NCBI GenBank assembly: GCA_937907595.1
Contig: CALCXL010000175.1
Span: 1 to 5,550 of the forward strand
Source: an uncultured Pseudomonadota bacterium
Lineage (GTDB): Bacteria; Myxococcota_A; UBA796; UBA9615
Reading direction: 5' to 3'
DNA length: 5,550 bases
A program made the translations under genes and the position numbers. This document shows positions 1 through 4,922 of the stretch, piece by piece. Numbering within the stretch: the first letter of the stretch is position 1; each line of letters begins with the position of its first letter. Below the pieces are notes generated by a model that searched no databases, was not told the DNA's origin, and saw only the letters and a program-made list of their open reading frames with translations.

Positions 1-736
1 AGGCGGAGATCCGCACCTCCAACGGGTTGGCCGGGTTGCTGCGGTCGTCGCAGGCGTCGACGCCGACGATGGGCGTGCCCTCGGCCAGCAGCCCCACCCC
101 GTCGTCCCGGAGCAGCCAGGGCACCGGGTAGTAGGAGTCGCCGGTGCGGCCCTCCAGCACGTTGATCTCGTCCAGGCCGTAGTCCGCCTGGCCGATGCCC
201 TGCTCGGCCGTGGCCAACAACGACGTCGTTCCGGTGTGGTCGGTTCCGTCGGGCCGCGCGCCCAGGCCGAAGTAGCGGGCCCCGTCGTCGCAGGCGAAGC
301 CCACGGAGACGCGGTCGGCGTCCTCGGGTCCGGTCACCCGCAACCGCAGCGTGCCCAGGGGCCCCGGCTCCCAGCGCAGGCCCATGGAGCCGTCGGCGGC
401 CGCCCAGCGTGAGTCGCCGTCGAAGGCGCCGTCCCCCGCGCCCTGCCAGGCGCCGAAGGTCCCGTGGAACTGGTAGCGGCCCTGGCGCATCTCCGGGGTG
501 ATGTCGTCGACGGCCCAGGCCAGGGACGAGCGCACCGGGGTGGGGGCCAGGTGGGCGATGGGGTCGGTCTCGTCGCCCACGGACAGCTCGCCGCTGCAGC
601 CGTTGACGGCCAGGACCGCGCCGCTCTGGGGCGACTGCAGGACGGCCGTGAGCTCGCAGGGCAGCGGATCGGGGTCGCAGCCGGTGAGCAGGCCCAGGGT
701 CAGGGCCAGGGCACCGGCCAGGGAGGCGGAGCGCAT
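1..736 (-). CDS. Putative lipoprotein with GH31-like N-terminal domain (3' end cut by window edge)
   Basis: The gene reads leftward from ATG at 736 and stays open for 245 codons to the window edge, so its C-terminus is missing. The N-terminus is a lipoprotein signal: R2, a hydrophobic run at residues 6-17, and the lipobox LTGC ending at Cys20, followed by Asp21. Residues 147-220 resemble the N-terminal galactose-mutarotase-like domain of GH31 alpha-glucosidases and sulfoquinovosidases: YFGLGARPDG at 155-164, AEQGIGQ at 177-183, and SYYPVPWLL then DDGVGLL at 201-217. These match the family pattern of a GLGE-like turn, an EQGIGR-like loop and a 'YxPvPff..GyG' strand. The GH31 catalytic barrel would lie beyond the edge, so activity cannot be judged. 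Its ATG overlaps the kinase stop (TGATG). A GTG at 739 is an alternative start. The lipid anchor would put it in the envelope, facing the periplasm or outside. The family call rests on motif recognition only. Confidence 0.72.
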   Translation of the reverse strand, partial: MRSASLAGALALTLGLLTGCDPDPLPCELTAVLQSPQSGAVLAVNGCSGELSVGDETDPIAHLAPTPVRSSLAWAVDDITPEMRQGRYQFHGTFGAWQGAGDGAFDGDSRWAAADGSMGLRWEPGPLGTLRLRVTGPEDADRVSVGFACDDGARYFGLGARPDGTDHTGTTSLLATAEQGIGQADYGLDEINVLEGRTGDSYYPVPWLLRDDGVGLLAEGTPIVGVDACDDRSNPANPLEVRISA

Positions 737-2133
737 CACTGGGGGTTGACCCCCAACCCAAAGAGCGCCAGCAGCGCCACGGCGACCAGGCCGAGCAGGG
801 CGAACCAGAGCATGGGGTGCTTCCAGACGGGCACCCCGGGCCGCTCCTCCGCCAGCGCCTCCTGGAACGCGCGCGTCGAGGGCGCCGAGCCAGACCGCGG
901 CACCGGCGGGATGTCCGGGGTCATCACCGGGACCGTCTCCATCTGGGCCGAGGGCACGCCCCGGGAGGCCGGAGGGGGCGGCACCGGGCTCAGCTCGGTG
1001 TTGGAGCCGGGGTTGGCCACGCGGCCGGGCTCGTCGGGGCCGATGACCACGGGCGTCTTGCGCGACGCGCCGGCCTCGTCCCAGGGGGCGATGGGCATCT
1101 CCTCGCCCGAGGCGACCGCCAGCAGCGGCAGCCAGTCCTCCGCGTCGGGGGGCAGCGCGGGGAGTATGGCCAGGCTGCCGTCCCGCTCGGTGGGCTCGAT
1201 GCGGCCGGCGCGCAGGAGGCGGTTGAACTGCAGCAGGTCCCCCGCGGGGCCCAGCTGGTTGCGGATGAGCCGCAGGTCCCGGGCCAGGGCCAGGCCGTCC
1301 TGGTAGCGGAGGTCCGGGTCCCGCTGCAGGAGCTTGCCGAGCACGGGCACCATCTGGGGGAAGTAGGGGCTGACGTCCTCCAGCTCCTCACCGGGCTGGC
1401 GGTTGGTGACCAGGTCGAAGATCTCCGCGATGGACGCGCGGCCGAAGAAGCGGCGGCCGGTGCACATCTCCCACATGATCACGCCCAGGGACCACAGGTC
1501 GATGGCGGGGCGGAAGTCGCGGGTGCCGCTCCACAGCTCCGGCGCCATGTACGACGGCGTGCCCTTGAGCTTGCCCTGGCGGGTGACGTTGTGGTCCGGC
1601 GCCACCTTGGCGATGCCGAAGTCGGCCACCTTCACGATGCCGCGGTCCGACACCATGATGTTGGCCGGCTTGAGGTCGCGGTGCACGATCTGCAGGGGGC
1701 GGCCCTCTGCGTCCTGGGCCTTCCAGCCGTGGTAGAGCGCCTCCGCCACGGCGATGCCCACGTCCACGATGATGGCGCGGGGGAAGCGCAGGCCCAGGTA
1801 CTCCAGGTCCCGCCACATGGCGGACAGGGTCTCCCCGTCCACGTACTCCATGATGATGAAGGAGCAGCGCTCCACCTTCATCACGCCCGAGACGTCCACC
1901 ACATTGGGGTGGTTGAGGGCGCCGCAGATGCGGGCCTCACGCAGCAGCGCCTCCACCCGGCGATCGCTCTGGTTCTGGGCCAGGATCTTCAGGGCCACGC
2001 GCTTGCGGAAGCCGTGTTCGCCCTCGTCCATGGCGAGCCAGACCTCCCCGAAGGCCCCCGTACCCAGGAGCTTCTCCAGGCGGAAACGATCGAGGCACTC
2101 GCCGGGTTCGAACTCGCTGCTGTGGTCGGCCAT
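736..2133 (-). CDS. Membrane-anchored Hanks-type serine/threonine protein kinase
   Basis: This 465-residue protein has a complete eukaryotic-like kinase domain at about residues 18-290. Visible motifs are the glycine loop GTGAFGEVW (24-32), the ATP-binding lysine in VALK (K49), a likely helix-C glutamate (E66), the catalytic loop HRDLKPAN (151-158; D153), DFG (171-173), and YMAPE (195-199). The activation loop carries T184, T192 and S194 as possible phosphosites. All key residues are present, so an active RD-type kinase is expected. Residues about 340-435 are a Pro/Ser/Thr-rich linker. A single transmembrane helix at about 440-460 ends only a few residues from the C-terminus, so there is no extracellular sensor domain and the kinase domain is cytoplasmic. 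The ATG at 2133 is preceded by a pyrimidine-rich leader without a Shine-Dalgarno sequence. The RHH gene lies 67 bases upstream on the same strand and the GH31-like lipoprotein overlaps its stop. Targets are unknown. Confidence 0.97.
   Translation of the reverse strand: MADHSSEFEPGECLDRFRLEKLLGTGAFGEVWLAMDEGEHGFRKRVALKILAQNQSDRRVEALLREARICGALNHPNVVDVSGVMKVERCSFIIMEYVDGETLSAMWRDLEYLGLRFPRAIIVDVGIAVAEALYHGWKAQDAEGRPLQIVHRDLKPANIMVSDRGIVKVADFGIAKVAPDHNVTRQGKLKGTPSYMAPELWSGTRDFRPAIDLWSLGVIMWEMCTGRRFFGRASIAEIFDLVTNRQPGEELEDVSPYFPQMVPVLGKLLQRDPDLRYQDGLALARDLRLIRNQLGPAGDLLQFNRLLRAGRIEPTERDGSLAILPALPPDAEDWLPLLAVASGEEMPIAPWDEAGASRKTPVVIGPDEPGRVANPGSNTELSPVPPPPASRGVPSAQMETVPVMTPDIPPVPRSGSAPSTRAFQEALAEERPGVPVWKHPMLWFALLGLVAVALLALFGLGVNPQ
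740..755 (-). promoter_or_regulatory. Perfect inverted repeat at the kinase stop / lipoprotein start
   Basis: TGGGGGT at 740-746 and ACCCCCA at 749-755 are exact reverse complements separated by two bases. In the minus-strand mRNA this would be a very stable G-C hairpin, realistically six pairs with a four-base loop. It lies inside the last kinase codons (GVNPQ) and ends three bases before the ATG at 736. It covers the position where a ribosome binding site for the lipoprotein would sit. The inferred role is to block independent initiation, so that the downstream gene is translated mainly by ribosomes finishing the kinase. Confidence 0.5.
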
Positions 2134-2166
2134 GAAGGGGAGGAAGTCTAACCCGGATCCGAGGAG

Positions 2167-2188
2167 CCCACCCGGGGCGTCCCGTGGG
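2167..2188 (-). other. Hairpin-forming inverted repeat between RHH gene and kinase
   Basis: CCCA (2167-2170) and CGGG (2173-2176) pair with CCCG (2181-2184) and TGGG (2185-2188), giving an eight-pair stem with a two-base bulge and a four-base loop. It lies in the 67-base gap between the stop of the RHH gene and the kinase ATG. No T-run follows it on the minus strand, so it is not a canonical terminator. It could be an RNA stabiliser, a weak attenuator, or chance in GC-rich DNA. Confidence 0.25.
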
Positions 2189-2200
2189 AAGGTGCGGGCG

Positions 2201-2536
2201 CTACTTCTTGGCCATGGCGGCGGCGATGGCGTCGTCGCTGATCGCCATCAGCTTCGCGCGGGAGTCCAGGAGCGTGGAGTCGACGTGCGACACCATCACC
2301 TTGTGCAGGGCGTCGAACAGCCGCTCGCGGGCGCCCGGACGCATCACCCCCGACGACTCCATGAGCGCGCCAAGGCCCTCGGGGAGGGGCACGCGGAGCA
2401 CGTCGGCCTCCGAGTCCTCGCGGATCAGCCGCTGGATGTAGGACGACACCGGCTCCCCGCTGGCCTTGGCCAGGGTGAGCTCGTCGTCGCCGATCGTGAT
2501 CGTGATCCGCTGCTTCTTGCCGCCATTCAGGTCCAC
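2201..2536 (-). CDS. Small ribbon-helix-helix-like DNA-binding protein
   Basis: The frame is open from a TTG at 2662, but the GTG at 2536 is chosen because GGAGG at 2549-2545 lies eight bases before it and the conserved-looking part begins just after. This gives 111 residues. Residues 9-15 (QRITITI) form a predicted beta strand, 17-27 a first helix, and 29-40 (PVSSYIQRLIRE) a second helix. That strand-helix-helix order and the 'vSsYIqrLIRE' second helix are typical of RHH (MetJ/Arc/CopG-like) regulators, which bind DNA as dimers through the strand. Residues 45-111 are a mostly helical tail of unknown role, ending AAAMAKK. The gene is divergent from a pair of small envelope genes and lies 67 bases upstream of the kinase gene on the same strand. 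No toxin gene is apparent beside it, so an antitoxin role is not supported. It may instead be an RHH-like helper of unknown target. Confidence 0.7.
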   Translation of the reverse strand: MDLNGGKKQRITITIGDDELTLAKASGEPVSSYIQRLIREDSEADVLRVPLPEGLGALMESSGVMRPGARERLFDALHKVMVSHVDSTLLDSRAKLMAISDDAIAAAMAKK

Positions 2537-2541
2537 GCGGG

Positions 2542-2550
2542 CTCCCTCCC
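2542..2550 (-). promoter_or_regulatory. Ribosome binding site deciding the RHH gene start
   Basis: On the minus strand this reads GGGAGGGAG, a strong Shine-Dalgarno match. The GGAGG core is eight bases before the GTG at 2536. This is the best ribosome binding site in the upstream part of the frame and favours the short form over the TTG start at 2662. Confidence 0.65.
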
Positions 2551-2671
2551 AGGATGCATCGGTGTGCACATCGATAGCACGAATGCGCCCCCCGACGCTC
2601 GTCGCTGCGATCCGTCGGCTGGTGGGGGTCAGTACGGATGAATACCGACATCTTGCGCACAAAATGGTGGA

Positions 2672-2700
2672 AGTATGTACTTGACGTACTTATGCATACT
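2672..2700. promoter_or_regulatory. Operator-like repeat element
   Basis: AGTATG (2672-2677) and CATACT (2695-2700) are exact inverted arms. Between them GTACTT occurs twice in direct orientation (2677-2682 and 2686-2691), nine bases apart, each starting with the palindrome GTAC. Short, closely spaced repeats of this kind are typical of RHH operators. The element contains the likely -35 of the plus-strand pair, so a bound repressor would block RNA polymerase. Binding by the adjacent RHH-like protein is an inference. Confidence 0.5.
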
Positions 2701-2711
2701 CGTGCTACAAC
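2681..2711 (+). promoter_or_regulatory. Likely sigma-70-type promoter for the small-gene pair
   Basis: TTGACG (2681-2686) matches five of six bases of the -35 consensus. TACAAC (2706-2711) matches four of six bases of the -10 and is preceded by TG at 2703-2704, an extended -10. The spacer is 19 bases, longer than ideal, which the extended -10 may offset. Initiation would fall near 2718, giving a leader of about 70 bases before the ATG at 2788. Confidence 0.5.
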
Positions 2712-2787
2712 TTGGTCGTCGGCACGAGGATGGCCGGCGGGTTCGAGGGGCGCATCGGGCGGACAGGCCCGGGAGATGGATCGAAAC

Positions 2788-3039
2788 ATGAGCAACACCA
2801 CCAAGTGCTTCATCGTCGCCGCGGCCGTCATCGGCTCGGCATTCTTCGCACGCCACCAGATGAACACGGCGAACGAGGACTTCGACTTCAGCCTGACCAC
2901 CGACTGGTCTTCCAGCGACATGCAGGGCAAGTGGGAGGCGGTGGTCGCCGAAGAAGCGCCCGAGCAGGCCTCCATGGACGACGTCTTCCACGCCGCCATC
3001 GCGCCCCGCCAGGCCCGCACCGCGGCGGTGATCCGATGA
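2788..3039 (+). CDS. Small envelope protein, unrecognised (first gene of pair)
   Basis: The ATG at 2788 gives 83 residues. The frame is open further upstream to 2638, but that part lies across the likely promoter. A second candidate, ATG at 2776, has GGGAG only one base before it. GGAG and GGA stretches upstream of 2788 suit that start better. Residues 7-21 are hydrophobic (from CFIVAAAV to SAFFA), preceded by K6 and followed by R22-H23, which fits a short transmembrane anchor or signal peptide. The rest is hydrophilic and acidic in its middle (residues about 26-62), with three Met residues and two Trp residues, then an Arg/Ala-rich tail. I recognise no family. The stop overlaps the next start as ATGA, so the two genes are very likely co-translated. 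The frame, size and hydrophobic segment support a real gene, but small size keeps confidence moderate. Confidence 0.62.
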   Translation: MSNTTKCFIVAAAVIGSAFFARHQMNTANEDFDFSLTTDWSSSDMQGKWEAVVAEEAPEQASMDDVFHAAIAPRQARTAAVIR

Positions 3040-3371
3040 GCGAGAGCCCCGAGAAGCGCAACATGGTGCCCGCCATCGTGATGATGAGCGGCCTGCTGAT
3101 GTACATGGCCCCGGCGGCCCTCGCGGTGGCCACGGAGTTCGCGGCGGGGGACGACCCCTGCGCGCGGCAGCACCAGCCGGTGACGGCCCGGGACACCGAT
3201 CGCCTGGCCGAGCTTTCGATCAACCTGATGAACGATCACACCGGCGGGACCTGCCTGCTGTCCAGCTACGGCATGAGCCGCGACGCGTACATCGACGTCA
3301 TGGCCACGGTCTCGGCGGACCGCCGCCTGAGCGACGCATACAACCAGGCGTTCGAGCAGCAGCAGCGCTGA
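3036..3371 (+). CDS. Small secreted or membrane-anchored protein, unrecognised (second gene of pair)
   Basis: The ATG at 3036 overlaps the previous stop (ATGA) and gives 111 residues. The frame is also open further upstream, but that reading is out of frame with the first gene and has a shadow-like composition. K7-R8 followed by a hydrophobic run at about 10-32, ending ALAVA before T33, looks like a Sec signal peptide with an AxA cleavage site after A32. It could also stay as an anchor. The mature part has exactly two cysteines, C42 and C73, which could form a disulfide in the periplasm. Residues 80-106 look like two helices (MSRDAYIDVMATVSADRRL, then SDAYNQAF), a pattern seen in small helical periplasmic proteins, though I cannot name a family. 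It ends EQQQR. Together with the first gene it forms a two-gene unit closed by a terminator-like hairpin. Confidence 0.72.
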   Translation: MSESPEKRNMVPAIVMMSGLLMYMAPAALAVATEFAAGDDPCARQHQPVTARDTDRLAELSINLMNDHTGGTCLLSSYGMSRDAYIDVMATVSADRRLSDAYNQAFEQQQR

Positions 3372-3387
3372 GGCTCCGACCCTTCGA

Positions 3388-3419
3388 CGACGCGGCTGGG
3401 CTGTCCCCCGGCCGCGTTG
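3388..3419 (+). terminator. Terminator-like hairpin after the small-gene pair
   Basis: The stem pairs 3388-3400 with 3407-3419, thirteen pairs including two G-T wobbles. Its exact core is ACGCGGC (3390-3396) with GCCGCGT (3411-3417). The loop is six bases. It begins 17 bases after the stop at 3371. The downstream tail (GCTCGTTCTGG) is only mildly T-rich on the plus strand, so intrinsic termination may be weak. No T-run follows on the minus strand. Confidence 0.55.
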
Positions 3420-3460
3420 CTCGTTCTGGGGTGGGGATCGTGCGGTCGCCGACGGGTCGG

Positions 3461-3478
3461 GATCGCTGCGGTGCGATC
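3461..3478. repeat. Short inverted repeat downstream of the exporter permease
   Basis: GATCGC (3461-3466) and GCGATC (3473-3478) are exact inverted arms with a six-base loop, just past the permease stop at 3486. The short dyad CCGAC/GTCGG at 3449-3460 is adjacent. No T-run follows on the minus strand, so a terminator role is uncertain. Confidence 0.25.
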
Positions 3479-3485
3479 GGCCGGA

Positions 3486-4922
3486 TCAGCCCCCGCGCAC
3501 CCAGCCCCAGACGGTCTTGAGGGAAGGGCGCGCGCCGGTCATCAGGATGCCCACGCGGAAGATGCGGGAGCCGATGCGCCAGGAGGCCCAGGCGCTCAGG
3601 GCCATGCCGGTGAAGGCGACGGCGAGCTGCCAGCCCTGCACGTCGCCCATGCCCAGGCGCAGGACCATGGCGATGGGCGCGGTGGGCGGGAGCAGGCTCA
3701 TGACCGTGGGCAGGGTCTTGTCGGCGCCGGTCATGAACACCGGCAGGATGAACATGGGCAGCATGGCCATCAGGGTGAAGACGGCGCTGATCTGCCGCCC
3801 CTCCTGCCGGTTGCCCGCCACGGCCCCGCTGGCCGCCATCAAGGAAGCGTACTCGGCGTAGCCCAGGACCCCGCAGGCCAGCATGGCGGCCACGCGGGGC
3901 AGGGGCAGGTCGATCATCCCGGCCACCAGCATGGGCCCCAGCCCCAGCATCGCGAAGAACAGGGTCTGCAGCAGGCCCGCGGCGCCCAGGCCCACCATCT
4001 TGCCCAGCAGCAGCTCCTCGGGGGTCAGGGACGCCAGCAGGACCTCCAGGACGCGGTTCTCCTTCTCCTCGCCGATGCCGTCGAGCAGGTAGCCCGACGC
4101 CACGAAGATGAGCATGGAGAAGAAGCTGGCGAAGAGGATCGGCAGCAGCGTCTGCATGACGTCGCCGATGCCTTCGCCCTTCATCGACGCGGACGAGGGC
4201 TCCTCCCCCTCCAGGCCCACGATCTCCTCGGTGGGGTCCATCACCTGGGCGATGCGCTGCCGGTGGCGCTCGTCGGGCAGCAGGCCGTCGACGATGCTCA
4301 GGCGCAGCAGGCGGGCCAGGGCGCGCTGGCCGGGGAAGATGCCGGGGTTCAGAGGCGAGACCTTGGGCAGCAGGACGGGGGTGACGCTGTCGTCCAGGTA
4401 GGTGGCGGGCACGACGTAGACAGCGGAGGCCTCCCCCCTGCGCACGTCGGCCACGGCGGTGGCGCGATCGGCGTAGAGGCGGAGCTCGATCCGGCGATCC
4501 CAATCCAGGCCGCCGTAGTCCCGCGCCTGGTCGCTCAGGCGGTCCTGCAGGAACTCGGGCACCAGGGCGCCGTCGGGCACGTCGGGGATCTGGTCGAGCT
4601 CCTTCTGGGGCTTGCGGCGCTTCGTCTCACGGGCCTCGCTCTGATCGGCGTTGTGCCAGTCGATGATCGACGCCTTGATCAGCCCCGACTCGTCCAGCAC
4701 GCCCACCACGGTGCGCTCGTGGGGCTTCTTCATGCCCAGCATCTCGTCCTCCCCGCCGCTGAGGGCCAGGCCGACGGCGGGCAGGACGGCGATCAGGGCC
4801 ATCAACACCGGCAGGAAGATCAGCGTGAGCAGGTAGCCCTTGCGGGTGACGGTGGAGACGAACTCGCGCTGCGCCACGACGCGCACGCGGGCCGGATCGG
4901 CGCGGCGCTCAGACGACGGCAC
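3486..4922 (-). CDS. ABC-2 type transporter permease (NatB-like exporter subunit)
   Basis: This 478-residue integral membrane protein would form the channel of an ABC exporter together with the ATPase encoded just upstream. The N-terminus (VVAQREFVSTVTRKGYLLT, residues 15-33) is the family's usual cytoplasmic lead into TM1 at about 30-54. A large extracytoplasmic domain follows at about 55-255. Further membrane segments lie at about 258-280, 305-335, 343-368, 378-398, 405-425 and 430-455. The conserved coupling motif of ABC-2 permeases is clear at 285-308: GEEKENRVLEVLLAS, then the TPEELLLGK stretch. The start is GTG at 4922, supported by GGAGG at 4936-4932 with nine bases between GAGGAGGT and the GTG. 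It overlaps the ATPase gene by 14 bases, so the two are translationally coupled. Substrate is unknown; the family includes sodium, drug and peptide exporters. Confidence 0.93.
   Translation of the reverse strand: MPSSERRADPARVRVVAQREFVSTVTRKGYLLTLIFLPVLMALIAVLPAVGLALSGGEDEMLGMKKPHERTVVGVLDESGLIKASIIDWHNADQSEARETKRRKPQKELDQIPDVPDGALVPEFLQDRLSDQARDYGGLDWDRRIELRLYADRATAVADVRRGEASAVYVVPATYLDDSVTPVLLPKVSPLNPGIFPGQRALARLLRLSIVDGLLPDERHRQRIAQVMDPTEEIVGLEGEEPSSASMKGEGIGDVMQTLLPILFASFFSMLIFVASGYLLDGIGEEKENRVLEVLLASLTPEELLLGKMVGLGAAGLLQTLFFAMLGLGPMLVAGMIDLPLPRVAAMLACGVLGYAEYASLMAASGAVAGNRQEGRQISAVFTLMAMLPMFILPVFMTGADKTLPTVMSLLPPTAPIAMVLRLGMGDVQGWQLAVAFTGMALSAWASWRIGSRIFRVGILMTGARPSLKTVWGWVRGG

Larger units (their letters stand above)
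2537..2787. other. Divergent intergenic region with AT-rich core
   Basis: This stretch separates the RHH gene (leftward) from the small-gene pair (rightward). Positions about 2636-2712 are markedly richer in A and T than everything around them, which fits a promoter region. Other visible elements are a short inverted repeat, CCGACG (2592-2597) with CGTCGG (2613-2618), in the likely RHH leader. A minus-strand TGCTATCGA at 2580-2572 resembles an extended -10 but has no convincing -35. Frames that read through this region (from 2638 on plus and 2662 on minus) are judged non-coding here. Confidence 0.6.

Noticed and set aside
464..1306. Plus-strand frame of 280 codons opposite the lipoprotein and kinase genes
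   Set aside because: It spans the junction of two minus-strand genes, has a Gly/Ser/Arg/Ala-biased translation, and shows no motifs.
817..2151. Plus-strand open frame of 444 codons opposite the kinase
   Set aside because: Low-complexity Ala/Gly/His/Arg/Val composition and exact coverage of a kinase with all catalytic motifs on the other strand. It is expected by chance at this GC content.
2148..3239. Minus-strand frame of 363 codons across the RHH gene and the small-gene pair
   Set aside because: It crosses the AT-rich regulatory region, has a shadow-like composition, and is opposite or out of frame with better-supported genes.
2201..3371. Toxin-antitoxin system (RHH antitoxin with small neighbour as toxin)
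   Set aside because: The neighbours are divergent, not in one operon with the RHH gene, and both look like exported or anchored proteins. No known toxin motif is visible.
3434..3472. Imperfect direct repeat (GGATCGTGCGGT and GGATCGCTGCGGT)
   Set aside because: Two short imperfect copies in a GC-rich intergenic gap are within what chance can give; there is no third copy or fitting context.
3298..4503. Minus-strand frame of 401 codons overlapping the permease in another frame
   Set aside because: Arg/Ala/Pro/Gly-rich translation with no domains, out of frame with the real permease and extending into the small gene on the opposite strand.
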